Assembly: GCF_026212465.1 (NCBI RefSeq)
Contig: NC_080049.1
Location: 6,228,964-6,292,963 of the forward strand
DNA: 64,000 nucleotides
Direction of reading: 5' to 3'
Source: Amaranthus tricolor
Lineage: Eukaryota > Streptophyta > Magnoliopsida > Caryophyllales > Amaranthaceae
Shown here: in pieces, positions 43,237 through 53,870 of the stretch
Position numbering within the stretch: the stretch's first letter is position 1
Layout: each line of letters starts with the position of its first letter
The notes under the pieces: model-generated
Databases searched by the model: none
Seen by the model: only the letters and a program-made list of their open reading frames with translations
Told to the model about the DNA's origin: nothing
Made by a program: the position numbers and the translations under genes

Positions 43237-45289
43237 TGTGCGGACAGTGAAAGCAATAACTCAAAACAATAAAGAAAACAATAAAAATGCAAACCAATAA
43301 GACAATCATACCAAAAATTTACGTGGCTTACTATCAATGTGATAGCTACGTTTACGGGCACCAAGATAAAAAATTTCACTAATAAAATCAAAAATTACAA
43401 TGATGAATCAAGAAAATCTCTTTTGAAGGCTCACTTTTCTCTCTTGTGTTTCTATCAAACCCTAACCCCAATTAGAGGTGTGTTTATATAGTAAACCTTT
43501 CTTGAAGAAAGATTAGGGTTACAAAACAGGAATAATCAGCCCAAAACGAGGAAAACCCCATCTGGCCTGATGCTCACATAAAGCATACTCATTGCCCCTC
43601 TAGTTAAAGCCGAGTCGCTTTGCGTTATGGAAAAACCGTTGAGTTTCCATAACCTAATGATAAGTGCAATTATTTGCACTTATTTATATCATTTTATACT
43701 CCTTAATGATGGTTGTTGTTAGTAATTTCGTACTTATTTTGAAGATTTATGCCACTTTTTCCATTTTGGTTATTCATATTGATTTTGAGTGGTTTTGATT
43801 GTTTTAATTGTAATTCTTATGGTTTTAATGATGATGGAGTTCATTAAGAAAATTTTATCTCGGTTGGAGATGTTCTACAAAGAAAATGAGCAAAAGAGTA
43901 GAAGAGTGTTTATAATGCAAAAGTTTTAAGGTGAAATTTGATACATATCTACTCTTTTGGTCATAACTTTTGATAGGAAGAGCTTATTAATGCAAGGTTT
44001 GCGGCATTGGAAACTAAACTTCAAGAGATTTCTAACGGCATATTATATGCCTAATTTTCACAATCGCGCAAGAAATGACAATCGTTTGAAGTTTTCTACA
44101 ATTGTCAGCATAAAAAGCCGACTCGACTTACAAGTTGTGGAAGCGGCCACCGTTTAGACTTTTGCTTCTGAATTTTGTGGGAACATTTTCTAGTTACTTT
44201 AGTTTTGTAAGCTTTCTTTAGCATTTAATTTTCTTGTCATTTAATTTCTTGTCATTGAATTACTTTCTCATTTTTAATTTAATCTTTCTTTATCAAATAG
44301 TATTGGTTTAATTTTACCTTGTCAAATTTTAATTGTTTTTCCTAGCAATATCCATTAATAAAGTTAGTATTATTCTTCATATTTAGTCTGTTGGTTCTTT
44401 AATTGTGTCTTTACATATTTTAGCTTGCAAGTATTATTATCATTATCATGCTTAGTTTCATTCTAGGGTTTTTAGTTATTGCTTTCACCAAGAATAGTGA
44501 GTAGATCCTTTTTCCAGGGTTAGGGTTTGAACCTATAATTCAAGTATGATTTGATTATTGAAAGTGTCTATAAAGTTAGGATTAAAATTATGAAATTGTG
44601 CTAATAACCCTAAATTAAATGAGCTTTGTTGGACTAATCAATAAAACTAGCGTGTGAGATTAGGATTAACTTTACTTTTAGGGTAAATTTTGGTTAAATT
44701 CTTATTAATTCATTCAATAACACTAGCTTATGAGAATTGAATCAATAGGGTCTAAATCTTATACTTAATCAACAGAATGAGAGTTTGAGATTAACAAGAT
44801 CTTATTTAATCACATAATTAATCTGACATTTTATAGACACTGATTGATGTTTGATCATACAAGAATTTAGAGGATACCCGACACCTTAGATCTCTTTATC
44901 ATATATTTTTAAACAAATTTTCATTGCATTCTTAGTTTGTTAGAATAAAATCAATCTTTTTTTCTCCTCAAGCAATATAGTTAGTAGATTTTAGTGAGTT
45001 ATTTGTCCCAGCTTTCTTGTGTTTGACCCGAATCTACACGTACATCGTGCACTTACGGTTAAATAAAATTTCACTATCACCTAACGCCGTCTCGGCGTAT
45101 TGCCTTCTTATATAAAAGTCGAGTCGGCTTTTGCTACTAGATTGTATCTGATTTCCAGCTTGTAAAGCCAACTTGTCTTCCACTAAGACACCACCAATGC
45201 CGACTCAGCGTTGGCCATTAGAATGCACCCACATCTTGATTCACCTTCCCATGATTATGAACCTTGTACGAGTCACTCATTCATCAACA
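43237..45289 (-). mobile_element. 3' LTR of a minus-strand copia element, split by a solo LTR
   Basis: On the plus strand it begins TGTGCGGACAG at 43237, and it ends AACA at 45289 next to ATCTCCACATT, the complement of a polypurine tract (AATGTGGAGAT). Minus-strand TATA box CTATATAAACA lies at 43501-43491. Removing the 1.42-kb insertion and one CCTAA leaves an LTR of about 625 bp. The matching coding end lies at 45560-45690. Confidence 0.7.
43658..45079. mobile_element. Solo LTR, 1422 bp, probably Ty3/gypsy
   Basis: It starts TGATAAGTGCAATTATTTGC and ends AATTTCACTATCA, with perfect 5-bp duplications CCTAA on both sides (43653-43657 and 45080-45084). No internal coding region, primer site or second LTR is present, so an internal region was probably lost by LTR-LTR recombination. 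The last 100 bp (TTGACCCGAATCTACACG, GTGCACTTACGGTTAAATA) resemble the LTR ends of Tat/Athila-type gypsy elements. Confidence 0.85.
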
Positions 45290-45690
45290 ATCTCCACATT
45301 GACGAGAACTTGTAGTCAGGAAATGATCCCCATTAAAAAATATAGTGAAACCATCTCCAGCCACAACCAACGAAAAACAAATGCATATGCCAAACATTCA
45401 ACCAATTCTTCAACAAAGACTCATCACCTACTTGTCTCCAAGTAAATCACTCATAATGCTCCACCTACATGACGAGCCTATGAAGCTAGCTCTACTTTAA
45501 GGCCAACATACCTTATCCTGGAGCTTCCCCAACACTACCCCTAAGAGCATACTACATAACATAGTAATCAATATTCAGTAAGTCCAAGCATTGTTTATAC
45601 TTGAGAAATGAAAGAAACTTGGTGAAGAAATCAATTGGGTTGTCAGTATTCCCAATCTTCTTCTCCTTATCGTTTTTTTTTAATTATGAT
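45290..45690 (-). pseudogene. pol: C-terminal end of copia RNase H, truncated
   Basis: On the minus strand from about 45684 the frame reads DKEKKIGNTDNPIDFFTKFL followed by KYKQCLDLLNI, the end of copia polyproteins just after the RNase H domain. The frame stops near 45552. The rest (45290-45550) is 3' untranslated sequence up to the polypurine tract. Everything upstream of the RNase H tail is gone. A poly-T run (45675-45683) marks the break. Confidence 0.7.
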
Positions 45691-45889
45691 TCTCTAATAA
45701 AATCTTAATTTGTTAAGAGAAGTGTTGTGGATTTATTTTATTTAATTATCGCAACTTATGAGTTCATGATTTATCTTTTATGTTAAAAGGAAATTAAAAA
45801 TTGATTTATGATTTATGGGAATATTTTAATTTGACGATTCTTCATGTCTTGATTATGAATTGGGTTAATAATAAAGTCAAATGAATTCA

Positions 45890-46714
45890 CTCGGTTCGAG
45901 ATGGGTAATCTAACGGTAGACGAGTATTACCATAAGTTCATGGAGTACCTCAAGTATTGTCCTGATGATGTACCCACCGAGGGGAAGAAGATGCAACGTT
46001 TCGAACTGGGTTTATCTTTTGATATTCAGAAGCACATCGAAAGGGATCGTTACAGCACGCTAGAGCATATGTATAAATTGGCAGCTCAAGTAGGGAACAT
46101 TTCGAGGAAAGAGAAGGAGAAGGAAAAAGCTAATATCACTGAAAAGAGAAGGGAGATGGGTAGTCAGACCACCGGGTCACAGTTAAACTTTCACCCTAAG
46201 AAACCAAAGATTTTTGGAGGGTTTTAAGGGAATAATTCAAATTTTAATGCTGGAGTTAGAGGAAAAGCGAGGGTTTCTAAGCCCTTACTTGATAGGGATG
46301 GTAAGGAGCGAAAGTACTTTAGTAGGAGGTGTAAGAAAAATCATCCTGGGAAGGATTGCGAAGGGATGTTGGTTGAGTGCAATTTTTGCCACAAAAAGGG
46401 ACATAGGAAGTATGAATGTTATACAAAGAAGGTGAAAGGAGATCATCAACCGGGAGGTCAAGTTCTACCGCAAAATCATAACAATTTTCGAAGACCAGAT
46501 CATTAACAGTTCGGGGGTGGTAGTTATAGTAACGGTGGCTAGAGATTTCAATGTCAGTTCAACGGGGGTCAAGGTCGAACGGAAGGGAACTGAACTGAGA
46601 ATTCTAGGTTACAACGTATGGGAAATCAGCACTGGGGGGGGGGGGGGGGGACAAATGTACAAACAGCTGGTGGATGAGTATCTGCAATCAGCTCAAGGGA
46701 GGCTGAACAAGTAG
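45890..46714 (+). pseudogene. gag: Gag of a Tekay/Del-like gypsy, 5' truncated
   Basis: The open frame 45901-46227 carries the second half of a gypsy capsid domain (TVDEYYHKFMEYLKYCPDDV, then RFELGLSFDIQKHI). After shifts, a Cys/His block and an intact CCHC knuckle, CNFCHKKGHRKYEC (46378-46419), follow. Then comes a Gly/Gln/Asn-rich tail with a run of 17 G (46634-46650) and stops. No start codon, primer site or 5' LTR is seen upstream, so the element has lost its 5' end. Confidence 0.8.
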
Positions 46715-46900
46715 CGGATATGGTTACAGGTATGTTCACCATTCATTCTATAGCTGTACATGTATTGTTTGATTAAGGTGCAGCTTGATCTTTTCTTGCA
46801 AAAAGTAGAATATAAGAGTTGAATTTAGAAAATTTTGAAAGAGTGTCATATACTGTGGCTATTCAATCTGGAACTTGTATAGATGTGATAGATTTTTTGA
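46715..46900 (+). pseudogene. pol: Tekay-like protease, first half, cut by a chromovirus
   Basis: The frame reads MVTGMFTIHSIAVHVLFD then stop-GAA, where gypsy proteases have LFDSGA, and continues AKSRIKELNL-like. It is interrupted at 46900 by the inserted element. The Asp of the active site remains and the following Ser is a stop (TAA). The second half resumes at 53577. Confidence 0.75.
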
Positions 46901-47846
46901 TGTGAGTATGGGATGGAAACCTTCAAGAAACTGATAATTCCTTCCAAGAGCACAACCAAGATTGATAATTACCTAGAGATACGCACACAAGCCTTCTGTT
47001 TTGAATGAAAATAGAAGGTTGGCCAGAACAATTCCAAGGAATGGTTCTATGCCTTGGATAGAGACAAATGATCTTCACTCAATCAATTGGCCTCTTCCTC
47101 ACACTAAAATTAAGATTCACTCTCTCAATTCTTGTGGAAAAACTGAATGTCTCCTTTGCTTCACTCATAAAAGATCCACCCAGGTTAGAAATACACCTGT
47201 ATTTCCCTTTGAACAATTGCAAGCAATTACTCTGAAATGTGTTTTATTGAAAATCTGGAATGAATCATTACAAGTGAGGATATCCCCCTTATATAGAGTT
47301 TTAACGACTAGTTTTGGATCCTAACAAACTTAACTACCTTTTACACCCTTTATTAAATGACACGTGCAATACATGAGGAGGAAAATATAAAAGACACTCA
47401 ATGCATTCTGAGATCAGTGAATAAGTGCTGATCTATCTTAGTTGGGTCTTTGTGGCTGGGCTTGAGGATTCTGTGTGAATCATCAAGACTGTTCTTGGGC
47501 CTTGACTGCTTGGTCCATGTATAGAGGTGGGTTCCCTGAGTTGGTCCCACTCTTGGGCGTGCTCACGTGACTTCCAGGTGCTCTGTTTGGATGGCTGGTC
47601 AGCAGCTCGATATTCTGTTTGCCTTGATGCTTCTGATTGTGGCTGGCTGGATTGAGTAGCCCATCCTCCTTCCTTCCTTTCTTGATCTTCCTGCTCTTGG
47701 CTTATGTTCATAGGCCCATTATTCTTAGGAGATGTGTGATTCCCATGTAAAAAGCCCTCATGTCCAGTAGCATAAAAGTCTTCAAAATCAGGTGCATTGG
47801 TTGTGTAATTTGGTTTGGCTTGTGGGGTATCAGTACATGTATCATC
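46901..47846 (-). repeat. 3' LTR of the chromovirus
   Basis: On the minus strand it starts TGATACATGTACTG at 47846, right after the polypurine tract, and ends CCCATACTCACA at 46901. TATA box CTATATAAG lies at 47296-47288. The first ~414 bp are also coding for the end of the polyprotein. Confidence 0.92.
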
Positions 47847-48050
47847 CCTTCCTTTAAGCAGAATTGTCCTCAATTCTGTGTTTTCTTCGTACCTTTGTAG
47901 GTCCCCAATATTAAAGGTGTTAAATACTTCATATGTGTCAGGTAAATCCACTTTGTAGGCATTGTCTCCTACTTTGTGTAGGATCTTAAAGGGGCCATCA
48001 GCTCTTGGTAGTAGTTTGTTCTATCTATACCTGAGGAATCTATCCTTCCT
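47433..48050 (-). pseudogene. pol: Integrase C-terminus that runs into the LTR
   Basis: The frame 47951-47433 starts with VDLPDTYEVFNTFNIGDLQRY-like residues, the end of the gypsy integrase. It then continues through the polypurine tract (LLKGRDD) and 414 bp into the LTR before stopping. The extension is rich in Gln, Glu, Ser and Thr. CRM elements are known for a C-terminal region that takes the place of a chromodomain and can overlap the 3' LTR, and this fits. The stretch 47951-48050 joins it to the integrase core through a frameshift and a stop. Confidence 0.75.
47847..47857 (-). other. Polypurine tract of the chromovirus, inside the ORF
   Basis: On the minus strand AAAGGAAGGGA sits directly before the LTR start TGATAC and is translated as part of the polyprotein. 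Confidence 0.85.
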
Positions 48051-48089
48051 CAAATGTATCCAAACCAGATCTCCCTCTTGAAATCCTCT

Positions 48090-48990
48090 TTATTTGATAT
48101 TTTTGCCGGCTTTAGAACTGTTTCTTGCATTTGCTTTGATGATGTTTGCCTTGATTTGTTCATGGATTTGAAGCATCTTGGCTGCTTGCTGCTCAGCATT
48201 AGGGTGGTACCTGCAATGAGATGGGAGATCAATTAGTGTTACTGGCATTAAGGGGTTCACTCCATAAACACATTCAAAAGGGGAGTGCTTGGTGGTGTAG
48301 CTTAGACTTTTTTTGTAGGAAAACTCTGCATGACACAACTTCAAGTTCCAATCTTTAGTGCTTTTGTTTACAAGAGCTCTAAGAATGGTTCCCAAAGTCC
48401 TATTAGTGACCTCTGTTTGCCCATCAGTTTCAGGGTGATGTGAGGTGCTGAATAATAGTCTTGTGCCTAGCAGTCTCCACAGGGTGTTCCAAAAGGAACT
48501 TAGAAATTTTCATTCCCTAGCAGATACAATAGTTCTAGGGACCCCATGTAACCTTACAACCTCTGCAAAAGTACAATTTAGCCACATTATTTGCATCATC
48601 AACCTTATGACATGCAATAAAGTGAGCCATCTTAGAGAACCTATCTACCACTACCATGATGGCATCTTTCGCTCTCTGTATTTTAGGTAGAGCCACCACA
48701 AAGTCCATGCAACATGTTACCATGGTCTATCAGCAGCAGGTAGAGGTTTATATATTCCTTTATGAAAGGTCAATTTAGCTTTGATACAAGTTTCACATTT
48801 CAAGATATATTTTCCTATTGTGCCTAACATTTTTTGCCAATAAAAGTGTTGTGCAACCATGTCCAGAGTCTTTTGGATGCCAAAGTGGCCTCCTAGTGTA
48901 CCTTCATGAACTTCCTTTACTAACAGTTTTCTTAAGGGTGATTTAGGAATGCACAACCTATTTCCCTTGAAAAGAAAACCTTTCTATGTA
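48090..48990 (-). pseudogene. pol: Chromovirus integrase
   Basis: Successive minus-strand frames give the zinc-binding HHCC domain (48956-48717: HEGTLGGHFGIQKTL, CETC) and the start of the catalytic core (48723-48535: MDFVVALPK with the first catalytic Asp, [13 protein letters not shown]). After a shift, a stretch near 48420-48520 has HHPETDGQTE with the catalytic Glu, and the rest is the frame 48395-48090 (TKDWNLKLCHAEFSYKKSLS). Frameshifts near 48535 and 48400 break the core. The enzyme would insert the element DNA into the chromosome; this copy could not make it whole. Confidence 0.85.
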
Positions 48991-49475
48991 TGTCTTTTAA
49001 TTCAGCATCCTCTAAATACGGTTTAATCATTTCAAAGCCTAAGACTTTGGCCTCCAGTAAGGACAGAAGGTGGTACTTCCTACTCAGAGCATCTGCCACC
49101 ACATTAGTTTTCCTTGATTTATATTTGGCTACAAAATCAAATGTTTGCATAAATTCTACCCACTTTGCATGCGTGGGATGTAAGCTTTTCTGACTATTAA
49201 TGTACTATAAGGAATCATGATCAGAGTGCAACACAAAAGTTTGTATTTTTAAGTAACGTGTCCAGTGTTCCAAGGCTCTAACCATGGAATAAAATTCCTT
49301 ATCATAGGTAGAGTAATTTAGTCTGCTTTGGCTCAGCTTTTCACTAAAATAGGCAACTGGTCTGCCTCCTTATATGAGGACTACTCATATTCCCTTACCA
49401 CAAGCATCACATTCAACCTCAAAAGGTTGAGTGAAATCAAGCAACTTAAGAACAGGGGCATGACACATGGCTGTT
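48932..49475 (-). pseudogene. pol: Chromovirus RNase H
   Basis: Reads VECDACGKGI, then [20 protein letters not shown] and HSDHDSL-stop-YINSQ, ending with the open frame 49150-48932 ([19 protein letters not shown]). These are the standard gypsy RNase H motifs, with a Lys-to-stop change and two further stops. It follows the reverse transcriptase frame directly. Confidence 0.8.
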
Positions 49476-50534
49476 TTAATTTTTTTCAAATGCTTTCTGT
49501 ACACCTTGTGTCCAAACAAATTCACCTTTCTTTGTGCATTTAGTGATTGGTGCCATTATGGAACTGAAATTATGTATGAATCTTCTGTAGAATGATGCTA
49601 AACCACGAAAAGATCTAATCTGTGTGATAGTGTTAGGTGTAGGCCAATCTCTTATAGCTTCTACTTTCTTAGGGTCTGCTTTAACCCCTTCCCTATTGAT
49701 AATAAACCCTAAAAATCCAATCTCTTGGCTCATGAACTGACACTTGTCTAGCTTCCCGTACAATTTCTGTTTTCTCAACACCTCAAAGACTTGTCTCAAA
49801 TGTATTAGGTGATCTTCTAAGTGCTTGCTATATATCAAAATGTCATCTAGGTATACTACCACAAATTTACCTAGGAAAGGTATGAGTATCTCATTTATTA
49901 GTCTCATAAAAGTGCTTGGGGCTTCTGTGAGACCAAATGGCATAACAAGCCACTCATATAAGCCACATTTGGTCTTAAAAGTTGTTTTCCACTCATCCCC
50001 CTCTTTCATTCTAATTTGATGATAGCCACTCCTTAATTCAACCTTGCTAAACCATTGTGTACCAGTGAGCTCATCCAACATATCATCTATTCTTGGTATA
50101 GGGAGCCTATACTTGATGGTTATATTGTTCACACTCTTACTATCAATACACATTCTCCAAGTTCCATTCCTTTTTGGTACAAGGAGTGTGGGTACTGCAC
50201 AAGGGCTGACACTCTCCCTCACATATCTTTTAGCTAACAACTCATCAACCTGCCTCTGCACCTTTAAGGCTTCCTGTGGGTTTCTTCTGTATGCTGGCCT
50301 ATTAGGTATTTGTGCACCTGGTACAAGGTCAATCTGGTGTTCTATCCCTCTGAGTGGGGGTAATCCTTCAGGCAGCTCTTGTGGAAAAACATCCTCAAAC
50401 TCCTCTAACACTTGTAAGACCTTAGGATGGGGTTGTGACTGGTGTTCACTCACTTCCTTAACAAACAAAAACAATAATCTCTTCTCAATTTGGAGTTCTC
50501 TGGCACACTCCTCCTTACTGATGATATAGTTCAC
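49476..50534 (-). CDS. pol: Chromovirus reverse transcriptase (CRM/Galadriel type), long open frame
   Basis: 352 open codons within the broken polyprotein. Residues 71-120 ([28 protein letters not shown]) and 127-175 ([32 protein letters not shown]) are the fingers. The catalytic box YLDD is at 228-231, then KLDKCQFM, and REGVKADP and [13 protein letters not shown] near the end. The wording [21 protein letters not shown] is that of the CRM/Galadriel group. One oddity is Glu at residue 166 (FSKVEL) in place of the first catalytic Asp of the usual KIDL. The other two Asp remain. The start Met is only the first in the surviving frame; in the element it is internal to Gag-Pol. Confidence 0.88.
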   Translation of the reverse strand: MNYIISKEECARELQIEKRLLFLFVKEVSEHQSQPHPKVLQVLEEFEDVFPQELPEGLPPLRGIEHQIDLVPGAQIPNRPAYRRNPQEALKVQRQVDELLAKRYVRESVSPCAVPTLLVPKRNGTWRMCIDSKSVNNITIKYRLPIPRIDDMLDELTGTQWFSKVELRSGYHQIRMKEGDEWKTTFKTKCGLYEWLVMPFGLTEAPSTFMRLINEILIPFLGKFVVVYLDDILIYSKHLEDHLIHLRQVFEVLRKQKLYGKLDKCQFMSQEIGFLGFIINREGVKADPKKVEAIRDWPTPNTITQIRSFRGLASFYRRFIHNFSSIMAPITKCTKKGEFVWTQGVQKAFEKN

Positions 50535-51288
50535 TCTTTTCTATTTGGTGGGGGGTGGGAATGGTTCTGTATGGAGGCAAAGGTAGAAGATCCTTTAATT
50601 TTCCCTCATGCTTGATGGTATATACAATAGAAAATCCATCATAGATTGAGTGTCTATCATGCTGCTAGGGTCTTCCCAAGAGTATATGGCATGCACTCAT
50701 ATCCAAAACATCACAAAGAACCTTATCATGGTAGGATCATATAGAAAAATTGATCAAGCACTGTTTTCTCACAAACCACTCAGCCTTGTTAGCTAACCAC
50801 CTTAATTTGTAGGGATTTGGGTGATCTTGGGTGGTTAAATCTAAGTCTTGCACTAATTTCTAACCGACACAGTTTGTCTCACTTCCCCCATCAATAATAA
50901 AGTCACAAACTTGGTCCTGCACTTTATATTTTGTTTGGAAGATATTCTCCCTTTGGTCTGATTTTTTCCCTCTAGGTGTGGCATGAAAGTTCCTCCTAAT
51001 GAGCAAGTTATATCCTCCTTCTTTTGGGTAAAGCTGTTCCCTTACTACTTCTTCCTCTTCACTGCTCTCTGTGTCCCCTGGTTCAGTCCTCTGCATAGTG
51101 CCTAAGTTGGTTAGTATGTAGGATCCCTCTGGTTCATCTGGGGGTGTAGGTGGAAGCACCACCTCTTCCTGTCCATTTTTGGATACTAACTTAGCCCTAG
51201 GTCCTCCCCCTGCTATTAATCTCAGTCCACTCAAAAGTGGTGAAAGCTCTAGTGTTGGGGCACCCATTCTTGTAGTGTCTTTAACCAT
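50535..51288 (-). pseudogene. pol: Chromovirus protease and linker
   Basis: The frame 51288-50860 contains an acidic linker (DTESSEEEEVVREQ) and the protease active site FIIDGGSETNCV. Asp-Gly-Gly is the usual variant in this lineage. After a stop, the second half reads HILLGRP and CDVLDMSAC with two more stops, up to the reverse transcriptase at 50534. Confidence 0.8.
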
Positions 51289-52120
51289 GGCACTTAAAGC
51301 ACATCACATCTTTCATAGGGACATTAGGTCTTTCCTTTGGCTTATTAGGGGCTGTGGAACTCAAAGGTTTCTAGGATCTTTGTTAGAGGTGCCTAGGCTT
51401 CCAGTGCTGGTGTTATTCACCTGCGATCTAGGTTGTGTAGGTTTATAGGGCTGCACATAAGTACTCTTTTTCTTAGCATACTTTTCATGAACAAGAGCAC
51501 TATTACAAGCATTTTCAAAAGTTAAGTGAGGTATCACCTCCAATTTTTCTCTCAAATCTTCCCTTAATCCCCCTATAAACTTGCCTACCCCCATCTCCTC
51601 TGGTTCATTCACATCGCATAAAACTGACAGCCTCTCCTACTCTTGTATGTAATCAGCCATAGTCCTTCCCCCCCTGTTTAAGTGTGCTCCATTGTACAAA
51701 CAGTTGCTGTTTGTATGAGGAAGGAACATACTTTCTCCTTAGGTGCTTCTTAAGTTTCACCCATGTATTGATCCTTTCCCTATTCTCCCTTCTTCTCTGT
51801 TTTTGAATCCCTTCCAACCAAATAACAGCTAGCTTAGTGAGTTTTATTTTGGCCAGTTTATACTGCTGATCTTCAAGAGTTTCCTTGAACTCAAAATATC
51901 TCTCTAATCCAGCTTCCCATTCTAGTTAATCCTTAGGATTGTGTGATGTTCCCTCAAACTCAGAGATGTCAATCCTTAGAGTTTTATCCTCTACAATTCT
52001 CTCGGGGTTGGGTAGTAATGGTGCACCCCTTTCCTGTTGATTCATCTCTATCCTAGTGACAGATTGTGCAAGCTATTGAATGGCAAGAGCCATCTCAGCA
52101 AATTTTTCATCAGTGTTCAT
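51260..52120 (-). pseudogene. gag: Chromovirus gag
   Basis: The ATG at 52120 lies 490 bp inside the primer site and opens MNTDEKFAEMALAIQ. The capsid domain follows in broken frames (FEGTSHNPKD-stop-LEWEAGLERYFEF near 51955). An open part at 51612-51361 contains GKFIGGLREDLREKL. The zinc knuckle CFKCHG-stop-RHYKNGC is at 51301-51260, with a TAA inside it. At least four stops and two shifts. The protease frame overlaps the knuckle in another phase. Confidence 0.8.
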
Positions 52121-52609
52121 GGTGCACTTTAAGCCACACAGCTCTAAATATAAAACCCTAAATCGCAGAAATAAAATTCAAGAATTAGATTGCAATTGTC
52201 AATGTACTGAACACAAGTAACGTCTGAGTGTTTACCAGAAACTACTATCAATTCTTTAACAGAATTTTCATGCAAAGAAATCACAAATTGAATTTTGTAA
52301 GTGAATTTTAACAATGACCAAAATAATTTTGATTGAAACCAATATTTCTGATGTGCATGCACAGAACTGAAATCAGACTTATAGAAATTCGATTCAACAA
52401 TCAAAATATGTATAATAATGTGATCTATTCTGTAATTCTTGACACAAAATAAAATTACTAACAAGGAAGAGTTTTAATTCGTACCTGTGATTTGCAAATT
52501 GAAATGAAATTTGCACGATACTTGAATCTCTGAACCCCTTTAGTAGATTGTGTAAAAACCTGTTACCTTGTCCTTTTGTATGTCTTTGCTCGTGTCCCTT
52601 GCCTGAAAA

Positions 52610-52624
52610 CCAACTCTGATACCA
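52610..52624 (-). other. Primer binding site of the chromovirus
   Basis: TGGTATCAGAGTTGG on the minus strand, six bases from the LTR (52631), is an initiator-Met tRNA primer site. Confidence 0.88.
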
Positions 52625-52630
52625 AGTTGA

Positions 52631-53576
52631 TGCGAGTATGGGATGGAAACCTTCAAGAAACTGATAATTCCTTCCAAGAACACAACCAAGATTGATAGTT
52701 ACCTAGAGATACGTACACAAGCCTTCTGCTTTGAATGAAAATAGAAGGTTGACCAGAACAATTACAAGGAATGGTTCTGTGCCTTGGATAGAGACAAATG
52801 ATCTTCACTCAATCAATTGGCCTCTTCCTCACACTAAAATTAAGATTCACTCTCTTAATTCTTGTGGAAAAACTGAATGTCTCCTTTGCTTCACTCACAA
52901 AAGATCCACCCAGGTCAGAAATACACCTGTATTTCTCTTTGAACAACTGCAAGCAATTACTCTGAAATGTGTTTTATTGAAAATCTAGAATGAATCATTA
53001 CAAGTGAGGATATCGCCCTTATATAGAGTTCTAATGGCTAGTTTTGGATCCTAACAAACTTAACTACCTTTTACACCCTTTATTAAATGACACGTGCAAT
53101 ACATGAAGAGGAAAATATAAAAGACACTCAATGCATTCTGAGATCAGTGACTAAGTGCTGATCTGTCTGACTTGGGTCTTTGTGGCTGGGTTTGAGGATT
53201 CTATGTGAACCATCAAGACTGTTCTTGGGCCTTGACTACTTAGTCCATGCATATAAGTGGGTTCCCTGGGTTGGTCCCACTCCTGGGCGTGCTCACGTGA
53301 CTTCCAGGTGCTCTGTTTGAATGGCTGGTTAGCAGCTCGATATTCTGTTTTCCTTAATGCTTCTGATTGTGGCTGGCTGGATTGAGTAGCCCATCCTCCT
53401 TCCTTCCTTTTTGATCTTCCTGATCTTGGCTTATGTTCATAGGCCCATTATTCTTAGGAGATGTGTGATTCTCATATAAAGAGCCCTCATGTCCAGTAGC
53501 ATAAAAGTCTTCAAAATCAAGTGCATTGGTTGTGTGAGTTGGTTTTTTGGCTTGTGGGGTATCTGTATATGTGTCA
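52631..53576 (-). repeat. 5' LTR of the chromovirus, with promoter
   Basis: On the minus strand TGACACATATACAG to CCCATACTCGCA. The TATA box CTATATAAG (53026-53018) would drive the genomic RNA leftwards. It is colinear with 46901-47846. Like the other copy it contains the coding-derived segment, here without a function. Confidence 0.92.
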
Positions 53577-53870
53577 TTTTATAAGGGCGTACCCTTGAAA
53601 ATTAGGAGTTATTTTCCCTAGTGTCTTGTTTGTGCTGGATATTGAAGGTTAAGATGTGATCTTGAGGATGGATTGGTTGGGAAAACATAAGGCTACAATT
53701 GAATGTAGGGAACAGAGAGTGTTATTGGTGGGACCTGTTGGAGAAAGTGTTAGTTATAGGAAGTACTCTAAAGGACCAAAGTCAAATCTAGTGTCAATCT
53801 TAGAGTTACAAAAACTAGTGAGACAAGGACATCCCTTGTACTTGTGTCATATTAGTTAAGAGGGGAAGAA
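53577..53870 (+). pseudogene. pol: Tekay-like protease, second half
   Basis: It resumes after the insertion with the end of the protease: YKGVPLKIRSYFP-like residues near 53580, then LRMDWLGKHKATIECREQRV (from 53656). One frameshift lies at the insertion point and stops at 53649 and 53857. It directly precedes the reverse transcriptase. Confidence 0.8.

Larger units (their letters stand above)
46901..53576 (-). mobile_element. CRM/Galadriel-type chromovirus, nested in the Tekay-like gypsy
   Basis: A 6.68-kb gypsy element on the minus strand with 946-bp LTRs (46901-47846 and 52631-53576). Flanks are TTTGA and TTTTA, a 5-bp duplication with one change. Order on the minus strand: 5' LTR, primer site, gag, protease, RT, RNase H, integrase, LTR. 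The two LTRs differ at roughly 45-50 positions by eye (about 5%), mostly transitions, so it is the youngest large insertion here. All domains are present, but stops and shifts in gag, protease, RNase H and integrase make it inactive. Confidence 0.9.

Noticed and set aside
47001..47324. Plus-strand ORFs beginning MNENRR at 47001 and 52731
   Set aside because: They are the same chance frame in the two LTR copies of the chromovirus, antisense to its transcript, and are broken differently in each.
50044..50529. 161-codon plus-strand ORF
   Set aside because: It is the antisense shadow of the chromovirus reverse transcriptase frame.
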